Source: Agrobacterium tumefaciens
GTDB taxonomy: Bacteria > Pseudomonadota > Alphaproteobacteria > Rhizobiales > Rhizobiaceae
Assembly (NCBI GenBank): GCA_025559845.1
Contig: CP048470.1
Coordinates: 1,106,001-1,170,000, forward strand
DNA length: 64,000 nt
Direction: 5' to 3'
In this document: one piece after another, positions 53,695 through 63,468 of the stretch
Numbering within the stretch: position 1 is the first letter of the stretch
How the letters are laid out: each line of letters begins with the position of its first letter
Notes under the pieces: generated by a model
What the model saw: the letters and a program-made list of their open reading frames with translations, nothing else
Told to the model about the DNA's origin: nothing
Databases searched by the model: none
Position numbers and translations under genes: made by a program

Positions 53695-55877
53695 TTCACA
53701 CTCACCGTGCCGACCACAGTCAATCCCTGACCGTAGTAGCACTGCGTGGTGGTGTTGCAACCGGCAACATAGTTCTTGTCGCCAAGGTTATAGCCGTTGA
53801 GCTGGAACGCGTAACGATCGTGTTCATAACGGGCGAAGGCATCCACCAGTGTATAACCCGGAACGAAGAACGAGTTTGCCGTATCGCCAGCAGTCTTGCC
53901 GACATGGCGTGCACCGACACCGAGTGTCAGCTTTCCATCCCATGCATCCGGCATCGGTACGTCATAGCTGACAAACAGCGACTGCTGCTGCTTTGGAACC
54001 GTGTACGGCATTTTGCCGACCTGTGATGCGGTTTCGCTTCGTGTGACCTCTGGGTCCTGCCAGCTTGCGGCAGCGGTCAGATTGACACGATCCCAAAGCG
54101 TGGCGTTGGCTTCGACTTCGATGCCGCGCACCCGCACTTCATCGGTCTGGTAGTAGATGCCGGCAACGCGGTTCACGACGTTTTGCTGTGTCGCTTCAAA
54201 CCCGGACAGCGTCAGGCTGAAGTCTTCACTGGGCGGCGCATATTTGACGCCAACTTCCTTCAACTCGCCGGTCGTTGGTTTCAGTGGCGTCGCAGCCAGA
54301 GTGAGGACCGGAGCAAAAGAGGTCGAATAAAGCGCATAAGGCGTGATGCCATTGTCAAACACGTAAGCAGCACCAACCCTGCCGGTGAAGGAACTGTTGT
54401 TGCGCCTATACTGCGTGGTCGCTCCGCTGGCGATGACCGTGCTGTCGGAATCCGTATCGACGAAATCCTGACGCCCACCGGCAGTCAGACGGAAACCACC
54501 GATCTCGATCTGGTCCTGGAGATAGATGCCCGCCTGCCGCTGCGTCTGATCAAGATGCGTCGTCAACGTCGCCGGGATCACACCGATGTTGTAAACCGGA
54601 TTGAAGAGGTCGAGCGTCGGGCCGGTCCGCGAGCCCGTGTCGTTGACAAGGTTCTGCCACTGCAGATCAACACCGCCAAGTAACGTATGGCTGACAGGTC
54701 CCGTATCAAACTTGTATTCGAGATTGGTATCGAGTGCTGCAGCGTTCAGCGTCGGCTGGGCATTATAGACCAGACGGGAAAGCGTGCGCTGGTTGGCAGA
54801 CAGTCCATTTCCGAACAGGTTCTGGTAGTTCACGTCGAGATACGAGTACCGGAAGTTCTGTCTAAGAACCAGATCGTCGCTGAACGCGTGCTCGAGACGA
54901 TATCCGACATAGGCCGTTTCCTTGTTGTAGATCGCAAGTGACGGATCGCCATCAGAGAAACTGCGTGGGATGGTCAAACCCAGACTGTTCGAATAGACGC
55001 TTCCGGCGGCCGGAATGAGCGACGGCACCTGGCCTGCATCATCCTTCATGTAGGCGCCGTAGACCGTCAGGCTGGTATCCTCGTCCGGCGACCACTTGAT
55101 CGTGGGGCTGATGGCGACACGATCATTCTTGCCGAAGTCGTTCATGGCATCGCTGTCACGCAGCACACCTTGCAGACGGTAGCTCAGACCGGATTCGGAC
55201 CCGATCGGGCCGGTCGCATCGAAACCGATCTCTTTCTGATTGAAGCTGCCGAAGCGTGTGTAGAGCTCTCCACCCGACGTATCCTGCGGGTCTTTGCTGA
55301 TCATGTTGACAACGCCGCCAACGTTCGCCTGCCCGAACAGCGCCGAACTCGGACCACGTAGAACCTCGACGCGGTTCAGGAAATAAGGCTCGACACGAAA
55401 GCCCGCGTAACCGCCCGTCTGGTTGGCAATCTGCGGAACCCTCAACCCATCGAGATAGAGATCTGCAGCAAATCCGCGAACCGTAAAATAATCGGAGCGC
55501 GGGTCGTTGCCATACCGTTGGCCATTGACGTTCGAGCTATAGAGCAGGCTGTCAGCCACGGTCTGCACGGCGCGATCGGTCATGGCGCCGCGCGTGATGA
55601 CGGAGATGGATTGTGGTGTTTCCGCGACCGGCGTCGATGTCTTTGTTGCCGAGGCAGAGTCCTTTGCCACGTAACCACGTTGTTCAATGCGGGCACCCTT
55701 GGTCGTGGCTTTTCCCTGCACGACGATAGGATCAAGCTGCGTGGAACCGTTAGCATCCTGCGCAAAAGCTGTACCCGCCTGAACGGACATCACGCCCAGT
55801 GCAACACCCGAGGACAGAAGCAGAAGCCGAGCGAGACGAGCAGATGGCTTACGAGTTGCAAGGCCGGTGTGTTGCAT
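53688..55877 (-). CDS. TonB-dependent ferric siderophore receptor (hydroxamate type)
   Basis: The protein of about 729 residues has a signal peptide ending AQAGTAFAQ-D-type (TAFAQ), a TonB-box-like DPIVVQG, the plug domain (ETPQSISVITRGAM, DYFTVRGF, RVEVLRGPSSALFGQ, GGVVNMISK) and a 22-strand barrel ending in VSVKW, with aromatic final residue. It belongs to the FhuA/FhuE/FoxA siderophore group. I start at 55877 so that the signal peptide stands near the N-terminus; ATGs at 55922 and 55991 are possible. Confidence 0.87.
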   Translation of the reverse strand: MQHTGLATRKPSARLARLLLLSSGVALGVMSVQAGTAFAQDANGSTQLDPIVVQGKATTKGARIEQRGYVAKDSASATKTSTPVAETPQSISVITRGAMTDRAVQTVADSLLYSSNVNGQRYGNDPRSDYFTVRGFAADLYLDGLRVPQIANQTGGYAGFRVEPYFLNRVEVLRGPSSALFGQANVGGVVNMISKDPQDTSGGELYTRFGSFNQKEIGFDATGPIGSESGLSYRLQGVLRDSDAMNDFGKNDRVAISPTIKWSPDEDTSLTVYGAYMKDDAGQVPSLIPAAGSVYSNSLGLTIPRSFSDGDPSLAIYNKETAYVGYRLEHAFSDDLVLRQNFRYSYLDVNYQNLFGNGLSANQRTLSRLVYNAQPTLNAAALDTNLEYKFDTGPVSHTLLGGVDLQWQNLVNDTGSRTGPTLDLFNPVYNIGVIPATLTTHLDQTQRQAGIYLQDQIEIGGFRLTAGGRQDFVDTDSDSTVIASGATTQYRRNNSSFTGRVGAAYVFDNGITPYALYSTSFAPVLTLAATPLKPTTGELKEVGVKYAPPSEDFSLTLSGFEATQQNVVNRVAGIYYQTDEVRVRGIEVEANATLWDRVNLTAAASWQDPEVTRSETASQVGKMPYTVPKQQQSLFVSYDVPMPDAWDGKLTLGVGARHVGKTAGDTANSFFVPGYTLVDAFARYEHDRYAFQLNGYNLGDKNYVAGCNTTTQCYYGQGLTVVGTVSVKW

Positions 55878-56165
55878 TGTACGAACCTGTGATGTGAGTG
55901 CTGCCGAGACGGGCAAAGACATCGGCGTTACCCGCCGCCTCACTTGATCCCGCCGCTTTCGGCCGCTTAAGTAGACTTTTTTTATCACCATTGTCAGGTC
56001 AAAATGTATCGCAATCGGGCCACAAATTGACCCATTTGATCCCTATCGCTTATTCCGCGCCAATCAGGCCATCTTTTCCTTTTGAAAAATTCAAAGCCTG
56101 CGTCTATTGCTCGCGCGCAGTGCCGAACGTTGTCGTCATGGTATCCCGTCGCACTTGGAGACGAA
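55878..56165. other. Divergent intergenic region of the siderophore locus
   Basis: It separates the receptor and AraC genes and must hold both promoters. TTTGAA-AAA-TTCAAA (56081-56095) is a perfect 6-bp inverted repeat that loosely recalls rhizobial Irr-type boxes. I could not identify a convincing RirA or Fur site. Confidence 0.4.
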
Positions 56166-56912
56166 ATGAAACAGCCGCAAAAGGCCGTCGACCTTCAAAA
56201 CGTGCCGCGCCCCGTGGCTGCCATGGCGCGTGTTTACGAAAAGAGCGTCGATTTCGGCTGGCACAGTCATCGCCGGGGCCAATTGCTGCAAATTGTCGAC
56301 GGCTTCATGACCGCCCGTACGCCCGACACTTCGTTCATCATCCCGAGCGGCTATGGCCTGCTCATCACGCCGGATATTCCTCATGCGGTGCGATCGCATG
56401 GACGTGTCTCCATGCAGTCCCTTTACATCGAACCGGAGCCCGGCCTGACTTTGCGCTGGGAACCGACGCGCGTCATCTCCACATCCGTTCTTCTGTCTGC
56501 AACGGTCGGCGCGTTTCTCGAACAACCAACGCTTTACGATGAAAATGGTCGCGGCGGACATCTGGCCGCTCTGATCCTCGAAGAGATTGCCAACGCGCAG
56601 GAGGGCCCTTTTGCGCTGCCAATGCCAAGCGACAAGCGGCTGCAGCGACTGTGCCGTGACCTCTCGGAAACACCGGCAATCGACCTCGACATCGACCATT
56701 GGGCCGACAATCTGGGCATGAGCCGCCGAACCATGACCAGAAAATTTCGTGTTGAAACCGGCATGAGTTTTGCAGAATGGCGACGCCGATTGCGCATGGC
56801 CCATGTCATGCGCAAGCAGGCCGAGGGTGTACGCCTTGATGAAGCAGCGGCTGATGTCGGTTATCGCAGCCTGTCTTCGCTGCGAAAAGCCATGCGCGAG
56901 GTTGCCGTTTGA
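56166..56912 (+). CDS. AraC-family regulator of the siderophore locus, short C-terminus
   Basis: The 248-residue protein has an N-terminal cupin (FGWHSHRRGQLLQIVDGFMT) and a C-terminal AraC domain with MSRRTMTRKFRVETGMSFAEWRRR. The second helix-turn-helix reaches VGYRSLSSLRKAMREVAV and stops, lacking the usual final G-x-S-P-x-x-Y/F helix, about 15 residues short. Its end overlaps the ATPase start. GGAGACGAA precedes the ATG. It is placed like siderophore-sensing AraC activators (PchR, AlcR, RhrA) and probably activates this locus. Confidence 0.83.
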   Translation: MKQPQKAVDLQNVPRPVAAMARVYEKSVDFGWHSHRRGQLLQIVDGFMTARTPDTSFIIPSGYGLLITPDIPHAVRSHGRVSMQSLYIEPEPGLTLRWEPTRVISTSVLLSATVGAFLEQPTLYDENGRGGHLAALILEEIANAQEGPFALPMPSDKRLQRLCRDLSETPAIDLDIDHWADNLGMSRRTMTRKFRVETGMSFAEWRRRLRMAHVMRKQAEGVRLDEAAADVGYRSLSSLRKAMREVAV

Positions 56913-57739
56913 CGACCTCCGCTGTTCCCGCCCTGGAGGCACATGGCTTGAGTGTCGCGTATGATCGGGCCTATGCCGTGCGCGATGTCGACATGCTGGC
57001 GCAACCCGGCCGCGTTACCGTCATTTGCGGTGCGAACGGGTCGGGAAAAAGCACGCTCCTCAAATGTCTCGCCGGACTGGAAGAACCGACGGCCGGCAGG
57101 ATCACCCTCCTCGGCCGCCCGCTTTCGGAACTGAGACGCCGCGATGTCGCCCGGCAAGTGGCCGTGATGGGACAGGCCCCAGAAATCCCGGTTGGCCTGA
57201 CCGTCGAGGAACTCGTCGAGCAGGGCCGTTACCCCCACCGCCCGTGGCTAGGCCGGCTCTCGGCGGATGACCGCGACATCATCGATAGTGCCATCAAGCG
57301 TGTCGACTTGCAGCAATTGCGCAAACGCCAGCTTGCGACCCTGTCTGGCGGCGAACGCCAACGTGCCTGGGTGGCTATGGCCCTGGCGCAGCAACCACGC
57401 GTGCTTTTCCTCGATGAACCGACCAGCTTCCTCGATATTCGCCATCAGGCTGAACTGCTGACATTGCTGCGCGAACTCAATCATACGGAAGGCCTGACGA
57501 TCATCGCCGTGCTCCATGATCTCAATCAGGTCATGGACATTGCTGATGACGTGGTGCTGATGAAAAAGGGAGAGGTTCTGGCGATAGGGCCTGTCTCGCA
57601 GGTATTGCAGACCGATCTCCTGGAGCAGGCCTTCGGCTGCAAGGTCAATCTTGTCCCGCATCCCAAAGACGCAGAACGCACCTACTGCCTGATCGACTGG
57701 ATCGATGCAGCCGGTGCGTCATACAGGCCGGCCGAATGA
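56909..57739 (+). CDS. fhuC: Iron-siderophore ABC transporter ATP-binding protein (FhuC/FecE type)
   Basis: The 276-residue ATPase has Walker A GANGSGKST, the FecE-type segment LSELRRRDVARQVAVMGQ, signature LSGGERQRAWVAMALAQ and Walker B VLFLDEPTSFLDI. The start is a TTG overlapping the AraC stop (TTGA), with GAGG 7 bases ahead. No ATG lies before the first conserved segment. Confidence 0.9.
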   Translation: MTTSAVPALEAHGLSVAYDRAYAVRDVDMLAQPGRVTVICGANGSGKSTLLKCLAGLEEPTAGRITLLGRPLSELRRRDVARQVAVMGQAPEIPVGLTVEELVEQGRYPHRPWLGRLSADDRDIIDSAIKRVDLQQLRKRQLATLSGGERQRAWVAMALAQQPRVLFLDEPTSFLDIRHQAELLTLLRELNHTEGLTIIAVLHDLNQVMDIADDVVLMKKGEVLAIGPVSQVLQTDLLEQAFGCKVNLVPHPKDAERTYCLIDWIDAAGASYRPAE

Positions 57740-59724
57740 CAAAGCCGCGGGCGCCACGCGGCTCTTCCTCTCTCGCATTGCCACTCCTCTGGCTGGCGAG
57801 CGTCGTGCTGTTGTTGCTTCTGGCGGCACTCGACATGCGTCTCGGAAGCAGGCTGATCGGCTGGAATGACATCATCGCCTTTCCAACACGCCCCGACACG
57901 CTGGTCCAGGCCATTCTGGAAACCAGCCGTGCTCCGAGAGTGGTCGCAGCGATCCTGACCGGTGCCGCGTTGGCGGCAGCGGGCTCTGTTCTGCAAAGCG
58001 TGCTTCGAAATCCCCTTGCCGCGCCGGACATTCTTTCCGTCACCAGTGGCGCCCAGTTGATGCTGGTCATATCGACACTGCTGCTGCCAGTCGCCGTGCC
58101 GTCGATCATCGCAACGACTGGCGGCGGCCTGACAGGTGCGCTGGCCTGTATCGCGCTCGCCGGTGGTTTTCGTGCCCCACCCGGCCGGCTCGCCCTCGCA
58201 GGCGTTGCCATTTCTCTCTGCTTTGCCGCACTGTCTTCCGCCATCGTGCTTCTGGCCGATGACCGGGCGTCCGGTCTCATCCTCTGGTCATCAGGCATTC
58301 TCGACCAGACGGGGTGGTCAAAGATTGTGGTCGCAGCTCCAGTGATCCTCCTGTCCTGCCTGGTATTAATGACCATCGCCCGGCCGCTTGATCTGCTTGG
58401 ATTGGGCGATCAGGTTTCCGCGAGCCTTGGTCTGACGCGAGCGCTGACACTGTCCGGCATCTTCGCCGGCGTGCTGTTGTCTGGTGCAGCCGTGACCCTT
58501 GCCGGCCCGATTGGCTTTATCGGCCTTGCTATCCCCAACATCCTTCGTGCACTCGGCATCACCCGCCATCGCCATCATCTGCCGCTTGCCTTGATCTTGG
58601 GCGCAAACACCCTGCTGTTCGCCGACGTCGTCGTGCAGTTTTTTGCCGGTAACGGCTCCATCATTCCGACCGGTGTCGTTGTTGCCTGCTTTGGCGCACC
58701 CGTCATGCTCTTCCTCTTGCGGACCACAAGGATTGGTTCGGAGCGTCGCATCGGAACACCATCGGCATTGCATCGTCCTTCCCTGCCACTGTTGATCGGT
58801 CTTCTGGCGGCGATCGCATTGATTGGCTCGGGCGGTGCGCTGATGATCGGCGACAGCGTGTCCCTGTCGATCGCGGATATCGCCGCAAATCTCGATATTC
58901 GGGCTCCGCGCCTGCTGGTCGCCTTAGCCTGCGGCGCGTTGCTGGCGACAGCAGGCACAGTTTTACAGGCAGTGACCCGCAATCCGCTTTGCGGCCCCGA
59001 AACGCTTGGCCTCGCACAGGCAGCGGCCTTGTTCAGCCTTGTCGGGCTTCTTTCCGGCTTTGTACCCGGCACGTTTCTGTTTCAGTGCGTCACACTTGGC
59101 GGTGCCTTTGCGGCCATCTTTCTTCTGCGATTGTTCGGGCCAAAGAATTCACCCGACCGGCTGATCCTGGCCGGGGTTGCCATAGCAGCAAGTTGCGGCG
59201 CGGCAGGAACCATCATCGTTGTCGAAGCGCGGCTGCAAACCGCAGAAGCCTTGTCGTGGCTGGCGGGTTCCACCCACGGTCGCGGCTACGCCGATGCGCT
59301 CTCACTTATGCCATGGCTCGCTTTTTTGATCACCGTGGGCATCGTCTGCAGCCGTCATCTGGACACGCTGGCGCTCGGCGATGACACGGCACGATCACTG
59401 GGCCTGCCAACGGATAAAGCGAGACGCTGGGCGATCTTTTATGCGGCTTGCGCGGTTGGTGTTGCCGTCTCCTCCATCGGTGCGGTCAGCTTTGTCGGCC
59501 TGCTCTCTCCGCACGCCGCACGCCTTCTTGCCGGGCCACGCCATGCCCGTTGCCTGCCCGTTGCCATGGTGGTCGGTGGCGTGTTGATGGTGTTTGCCGA
59601 CCTGATAGGACGCAGCATCATCGCCCCCCTAGAACTCCCCGCAGGCATCGTCACAGCAGTAATCGGTGCACCGATTTTCCTGATCCTGCTGCGCCCGAGA
59701 GCGCTGAGAGCTGTTTCGACCTGA
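57736..59724 (+). CDS. fhuB: Fused iron-siderophore ABC transporter permease (FhuB type)
   Basis: The 662-residue protein is a head-to-tail duplication of the FecCD permease, each half with about ten helices, as in E. coli FhuB (660). Each half contains its own RNPL(A/C) motif (LRNPLAAPDIL and TRNPLCGPETLG) and GPIGFIGLAIPN or GAVSFVGLLSPH loop. It overlaps the ATPase by 4 bases. FhuB-type fusion, with FhuF, indicates hydroxamate siderophores. Confidence 0.92.
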   Translation: MTKPRAPRGSSSLALPLLWLASVVLLLLLAALDMRLGSRLIGWNDIIAFPTRPDTLVQAILETSRAPRVVAAILTGAALAAAGSVLQSVLRNPLAAPDILSVTSGAQLMLVISTLLLPVAVPSIIATTGGGLTGALACIALAGGFRAPPGRLALAGVAISLCFAALSSAIVLLADDRASGLILWSSGILDQTGWSKIVVAAPVILLSCLVLMTIARPLDLLGLGDQVSASLGLTRALTLSGIFAGVLLSGAAVTLAGPIGFIGLAIPNILRALGITRHRHHLPLALILGANTLLFADVVVQFFAGNGSIIPTGVVVACFGAPVMLFLLRTTRIGSERRIGTPSALHRPSLPLLIGLLAAIALIGSGGALMIGDSVSLSIADIAANLDIRAPRLLVALACGALLATAGTVLQAVTRNPLCGPETLGLAQAAALFSLVGLLSGFVPGTFLFQCVTLGGAFAAIFLLRLFGPKNSPDRLILAGVAIAASCGAAGTIIVVEARLQTAEALSWLAGSTHGRGYADALSLMPWLAFLITVGIVCSRHLDTLALGDDTARSLGLPTDKARRWAIFYAACAVGVAVSSIGAVSFVGLLSPHAARLLAGPRHARCLPVAMVVGGVLMVFADLIGRSIIAPLELPAGIVTAVIGAPIFLILLRPRALRAVST

Positions 59725-59760
59725 CCCCTGTTGCCAGGCTCACGGCCATACATCGATATC

Positions 59761-60252
59761 TCAACGACAGATCCCATCAGGCAGACTGGTCTTGGCTGAA
59801 TACGTCTTGTGGTCGCTTCCCTTTTTGCGGCGGTCCTGATGGAGAGGGCCGGGGCGGTTTTTATTGGCGAGGTCGGCGATCGAGAAGCGGTCGAGATAGG
59901 CGCGGATGACATCGTCGGCGCCCATCACGATTTTGCAGAGTTCAGCCGTCGGATCGCGACCAGTGAGATTTTCTTCTGTCCGTGCCGAAGCGATCAGTTC
60001 GGGCTGCATTCTGGCGATGACATCGCCGAGCAGGATATCGCCGGCCGGTTGGGTGAGGGCGAGACCGCCGCGTCGCCCCCGCCGGGCTTCAATGAGCCCG
60101 GCCTGAACCAGAGATGGCACGACCTGTGCAGCAAAGCTTGCTGTCGTGCCGGCTGCACGCGCCGCCTCTACCGTGCGGATCTGCCCGCCTTTGGCATTGG
60201 CGCAGGCCGCCAGAATGGCAATCGCCACTTCGGATTCGCGTTTCAGTCGCAT
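59761..60252 (-). CDS. Rrf2-family regulator without the Fe-S cysteines
   Basis: The 163-residue protein has the Rrf2 winged helix (MRLKRESEVAIAILAACANA, TTASFAAQVVPSLVQAGLIE, RGRRGGLALTQPA). The region that carries three cluster cysteines in IscR/RirA/NsrR has only one (ELCKIV), and the C-terminal 30 residues are polar and unlike the family. It therefore probably does not bind a cluster in the usual way. It is convergent with fhuB and precedes no gene on its strand in the window, so its target is unknown. Confidence 0.78.
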   Translation of the reverse strand: MRLKRESEVAIAILAACANAKGGQIRTVEAARAAGTTASFAAQVVPSLVQAGLIEARRGRRGGLALTQPAGDILLGDVIARMQPELIASARTEENLTGRDPTAELCKIVMGADDVIRAYLDRFSIADLANKNRPGPLHQDRRKKGSDHKTYSAKTSLPDGICR

Positions 60253-60326
60253 CTTTCTTCCTCCCTTATGCGTTCGCCGCCATCACCCCCGCCTCGACGT
60301 GCCACCGCCGAATTCGGCCTGCACGA

Positions 60327-61637
60327 TCACTCTTCCCGGAAAGCACGGTTGATCTGATCGGACAGCGGTTTGACCAGATAGGACAATGCGGTTCTCTCGC
60401 CCGTCGCGATAAAGGCTTCGGCGGGCATACCCGGCACCAGACTCAGATCCTGCAATTTTGTGAGTTCAGATGCCGGCACCGATAGCCGCACGAGGTAATA
60501 GGACATACCTGTGCGCTGATCCTGCGTCAGATCGGCGCCCACCCGGCTCACCTCCCCGGTCAACTCCGGCGTGGTGCGCAGATTGAAGGCGGACAAGCGC
60601 AGCATGGCTTTCTGGCCGACGACAATCTGGTCGATGTCCTGCGGCGAAATCTGTGCCTCAAGTGCCAGCTTGTCGGCATCTGGCACGATGGACATGACAA
60701 CATCGGCAGGAGAAATGACGCCACCCACGGTATGGGTGCTGAGTTGATGGATCATGCCGGCCTGCGGCGCGACGATGTTGATGCGTTTCAGTTGGTCCTC
60801 GGCCGCGACCTTGCGCTCGACATATTCGCCAAGCTGCCCCTGTATCTCCCGCAGCTCGCGACCGACTTCCGTTTTCAGATCCTGATCGATCGAAATGATC
60901 TGCAGTCTGGTTTCGGAAATGCGCCCGGCGACCTGCGCCTGATAGGCGATCTTTTCACCGCGCTCGCCGCCAAAGGTGGCAGCCTGGGTTTCAAGCCCGT
61001 TAAGGCGCTGAACGGAGACGGCACCCTGCTCCCGTAGTGATCTGAGGGAGACGATTTCCTGTTCCAGAACCTCAAGACCGCGCTCATAGGCGATCTGTTG
61101 TGCCTTCAGTCCTTCGCCTTCGTGCTCATATTGCGAAATACGCTCGAGAAGCTGCGCCTTCTTGCCTTCTCTGGCATCACGGCGCGCTTCAAACAGGCGT
61201 TTTTCGCTGCGAACGGCCGCTTGCGCGTCGAGATCGTTGCCAGCGCTCAGCAGGTCCTCGGGAAAGACGATGGCGGCGAGATCATCCCGCTCTGCTTCAA
61301 GCCTGGCCATACGGGCCGACAGTTCGTTCAGGCGTTTGGTGACAATGGCAAGATTGGCCTTGGTCTGCGTTTCATCGAGACGCAGAAGGACCTGTCCCGC
61401 TTCGACCTTCTCTCCTTCGCGCACCAAGATTTCACCGACAACGCCGCCTGTCGGATGCTGGATCTTCTTGACGTAGCTATCGACGACGAAATGCCCGCTG
61501 GCGACAACCGCCCCAGCAAGATCGGTTGCCGCCGCCCAGCCGCCTGCGCCGGCAACCAGCGCAACGCTGACAATGACACCGGCCATCAGATGGCGCCGGA
61601 TCGAACGATGGGTGGTGAGTGCTTCAGCGTTCGGCAT
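60327..61637 (-). CDS. Type I secretion membrane fusion protein (HlyD/PrtE family)
   Basis: The 436-residue protein has a short cytoplasmic N-terminus, one transmembrane helix (about 17-38), a lipoyl half-motif (GGVVGEILVREGEKVEAGQVLLRLDE in two parts), long coiled-coil helices (about 95-280) and a second lipoyl and beta-barrel domain with the RND-like C-terminus VPGMPAEAFIATGERTALSYL. It bridges the ABC exporter and an outer-membrane TolC-type channel, which is not in the window. It overlaps the exporter gene by 14 bases. Confidence 0.92.
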   Translation of the reverse strand: MPNAEALTTHRSIRRHLMAGVIVSVALVAGAGGWAAATDLAGAVVASGHFVVDSYVKKIQHPTGGVVGEILVREGEKVEAGQVLLRLDETQTKANLAIVTKRLNELSARMARLEAERDDLAAIVFPEDLLSAGNDLDAQAAVRSEKRLFEARRDAREGKKAQLLERISQYEHEGEGLKAQQIAYERGLEVLEQEIVSLRSLREQGAVSVQRLNGLETQAATFGGERGEKIAYQAQVAGRISETRLQIISIDQDLKTEVGRELREIQGQLGEYVERKVAAEDQLKRINIVAPQAGMIHQLSTHTVGGVISPADVVMSIVPDADKLALEAQISPQDIDQIVVGQKAMLRLSAFNLRTTPELTGEVSRVGADLTQDQRTGMSYYLVRLSVPASELTKLQDLSLVPGMPAEAFIATGERTALSYLVKPLSDQINRAFREE

Positions 61638-63456
61638 CTGCGACGTCCTCTTGCAGCTGGTTTGCCGGCACCGGGTTTGCCACGACGCGGAGCGGATTGA
61701 CGGAACGGGACGTGACAGGCGCCATCGTTGCCGTGACAGGCACCGGCACGGCCGGCTGCGGATTGCGAAGTACCTTTGACAGGATTTCGTCTCGCGGACC
61801 GAAGGCCTTCATCCGCCCGCCTTCCATCACGCCCACGAGATCGACGACACCGATGGCGCTTGGACGGTGTGCGATAACGATGGCAATGCCGTTTCTCGCC
61901 TTTACCGATTCGATGGCGCGCACAACGGCCATTTCGCCCTCGGCGTCGAGATTGGCGTTCGGCTCGTCCATCACGACAATAAAGGGGTCGTCATAGAGTG
62001 CGCGGGCAAGGCCGATCCGCTGCCTCTGGCCAGCCGAAAGCGCAGAGCCACCCTCGCCGATGCGCGTTTCATAGCCGTTTTCAAAGCGCAGGATCAGTTC
62101 GTGCGCACCAGCCATTTTCGCTGCGGCAACGATTTTTTCGGCATCGAGGTTCTCTTCGAAGCGGGCGACGTTTTCGGAAATCGTGCCATCGAAAAGTTCC
62201 ACACCTTGGGAAAGATACCCGATATGACGGCCGAGTTCTTCCACGTCCCATTGTTGCAGGCTGGCGCCATCAAAGCGGATCTTGCCCTGCGCCGGTGTCC
62301 ATGCCCCGACAAGCGCACGTGCCAGCGTCGATTTGCCCGATCCGGATGCGCCGATAATGCCGACAGCATTGCCCGCCGCCACCGTGAAGCCGACACCTGC
62401 GACGGTCGCCTGCTTTTCACCCGGTGGCACAATGGCAACGTTTTCGACCCGCAACTCCTTTTCGGGCTTCGGCAGCGGCAATACATCGGCTTTTTCCGGA
62501 ACCCTGACCAGAAGCTCCTGAAGCCGTGTCCAGCTCTGCCGCGCCATGATGAGCGGTTTCCAGCTTGCAATGGCGAGATCGACAGGCGCAAGGGCGCGTC
62601 CCATCATGATCGAACTGGCGATCATGACGCCACCGGATGCCTCCTGCTCGATCACGAGCCAGGCGCCGACGCCCAGAATGGCGGATTGCAACACGATGCG
62701 CAGGGCCTTCGCCACGCCGCCAAGGTTACCGGCGACATCGCCACTGATGCGATTGGCGTTGAGGTAATCGGCATTGGCGCGCTGCCAGCGGGCGGAAAGA
62801 CGCTTCGACAGGCCCATGGCTTGAACAACCTCGGCATTGCGACGGCTAGCTTCCATCAGCGCATTGCGGTTCATGCCGTGGCGTATGGCGTCCTGCGCGG
62901 GCTTGCGGGACAGCGAATTTGTGATGATCGTCAACGAGACCAGAATGATTGCGCCCACCAGGGCAGTCATGCCGATCCAGAAATGGAAAAGGAAGCAGAT
63001 GCCGAGATAGAGGGGCATCCAGGGCAGATCGAAAAGTGCAGTTGGCCCGGGACTTGAGAGAAACCCACGGACATTGTCGAGATCGCGAAGCGGCTGCAAA
63101 CCGTCGCCCTGCATCCGCGACAAGAGGGGAAGGCGTATGATGGCGTCGTGCACGCGGGCAGAAAGCGCGTGGTCGACACTGTCGCCGATCCGCAGCAGAA
63201 TTCGCGCGCGAATGATGTCAAGCAGGGCCTGAAATGCATAAAGGCCCGCCGCGAGAACGGCGAGACCGACAAGCGTCGAAACGCTTCGGCTGGACAGGAC
63301 GCGATCGTAGACCTGAAGCATGAAGAGAGGAGAGGTCAGGGCCAGAATGTTGACCACACCACTCATCAGGGCTATGCAAACGACCGCTGGTCTAAGGGTG
63401 GAGACCACCGCCGCAGCCATAGGCTGCGACGGAGTCTGCTGTGAGGTTCGAAACAC
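61624..63456 (-). CDS. Type I secretion ABC transporter/ATPase (PrtD/RaxB-like)
   Basis: The 610-residue protein has a six-helix ABC export domain followed by an ATPase with Walker A GASGSGKST, signature LSAGQRQRIGLARAL (Ala replaces the first Gly) and Walker B FIVVMDEPNANLD. No N-terminal C39 peptidase domain is present, in line with C-terminally signalled RTX substrates. It secretes the adjacent RTX protein in one step through both membranes. The gene begins 12 bases after the stop of that protein. Confidence 0.92.
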   Translation of the reverse strand: MFRTSQQTPSQPMAAAVVSTLRPAVVCIALMSGVVNILALTSPLFMLQVYDRVLSSRSVSTLVGLAVLAAGLYAFQALLDIIRARILLRIGDSVDHALSARVHDAIIRLPLLSRMQGDGLQPLRDLDNVRGFLSSPGPTALFDLPWMPLYLGICFLFHFWIGMTALVGAIILVSLTIITNSLSRKPAQDAIRHGMNRNALMEASRRNAEVVQAMGLSKRLSARWQRANADYLNANRISGDVAGNLGGVAKALRIVLQSAILGVGAWLVIEQEASGGVMIASSIMMGRALAPVDLAIASWKPLIMARQSWTRLQELLVRVPEKADVLPLPKPEKELRVENVAIVPPGEKQATVAGVGFTVAAGNAVGIIGASGSGKSTLARALVGAWTPAQGKIRFDGASLQQWDVEELGRHIGYLSQGVELFDGTISENVARFEENLDAEKIVAAAKMAGAHELILRFENGYETRIGEGGSALSAGQRQRIGLARALYDDPFIVVMDEPNANLDAEGEMAVVRAIESVKARNGIAIVIAHRPSAIGVVDLVGVMEGGRMKAFGPRDEILSKVLRNPQPAVPVPVTATMAPVTSRSVNPLRVVANPVPANQLQEDVADAER

Positions 63457-63468
63457 GACAGCTATTTC

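Noticed and set aside
56081..56095. Possible Irr or RirA iron-regulatory box
   Set aside because: TTTGAA-AAA-TTCAAA is symmetric but does not match well any consensus I can state with confidence. It is listed only as part of the intergenic description.
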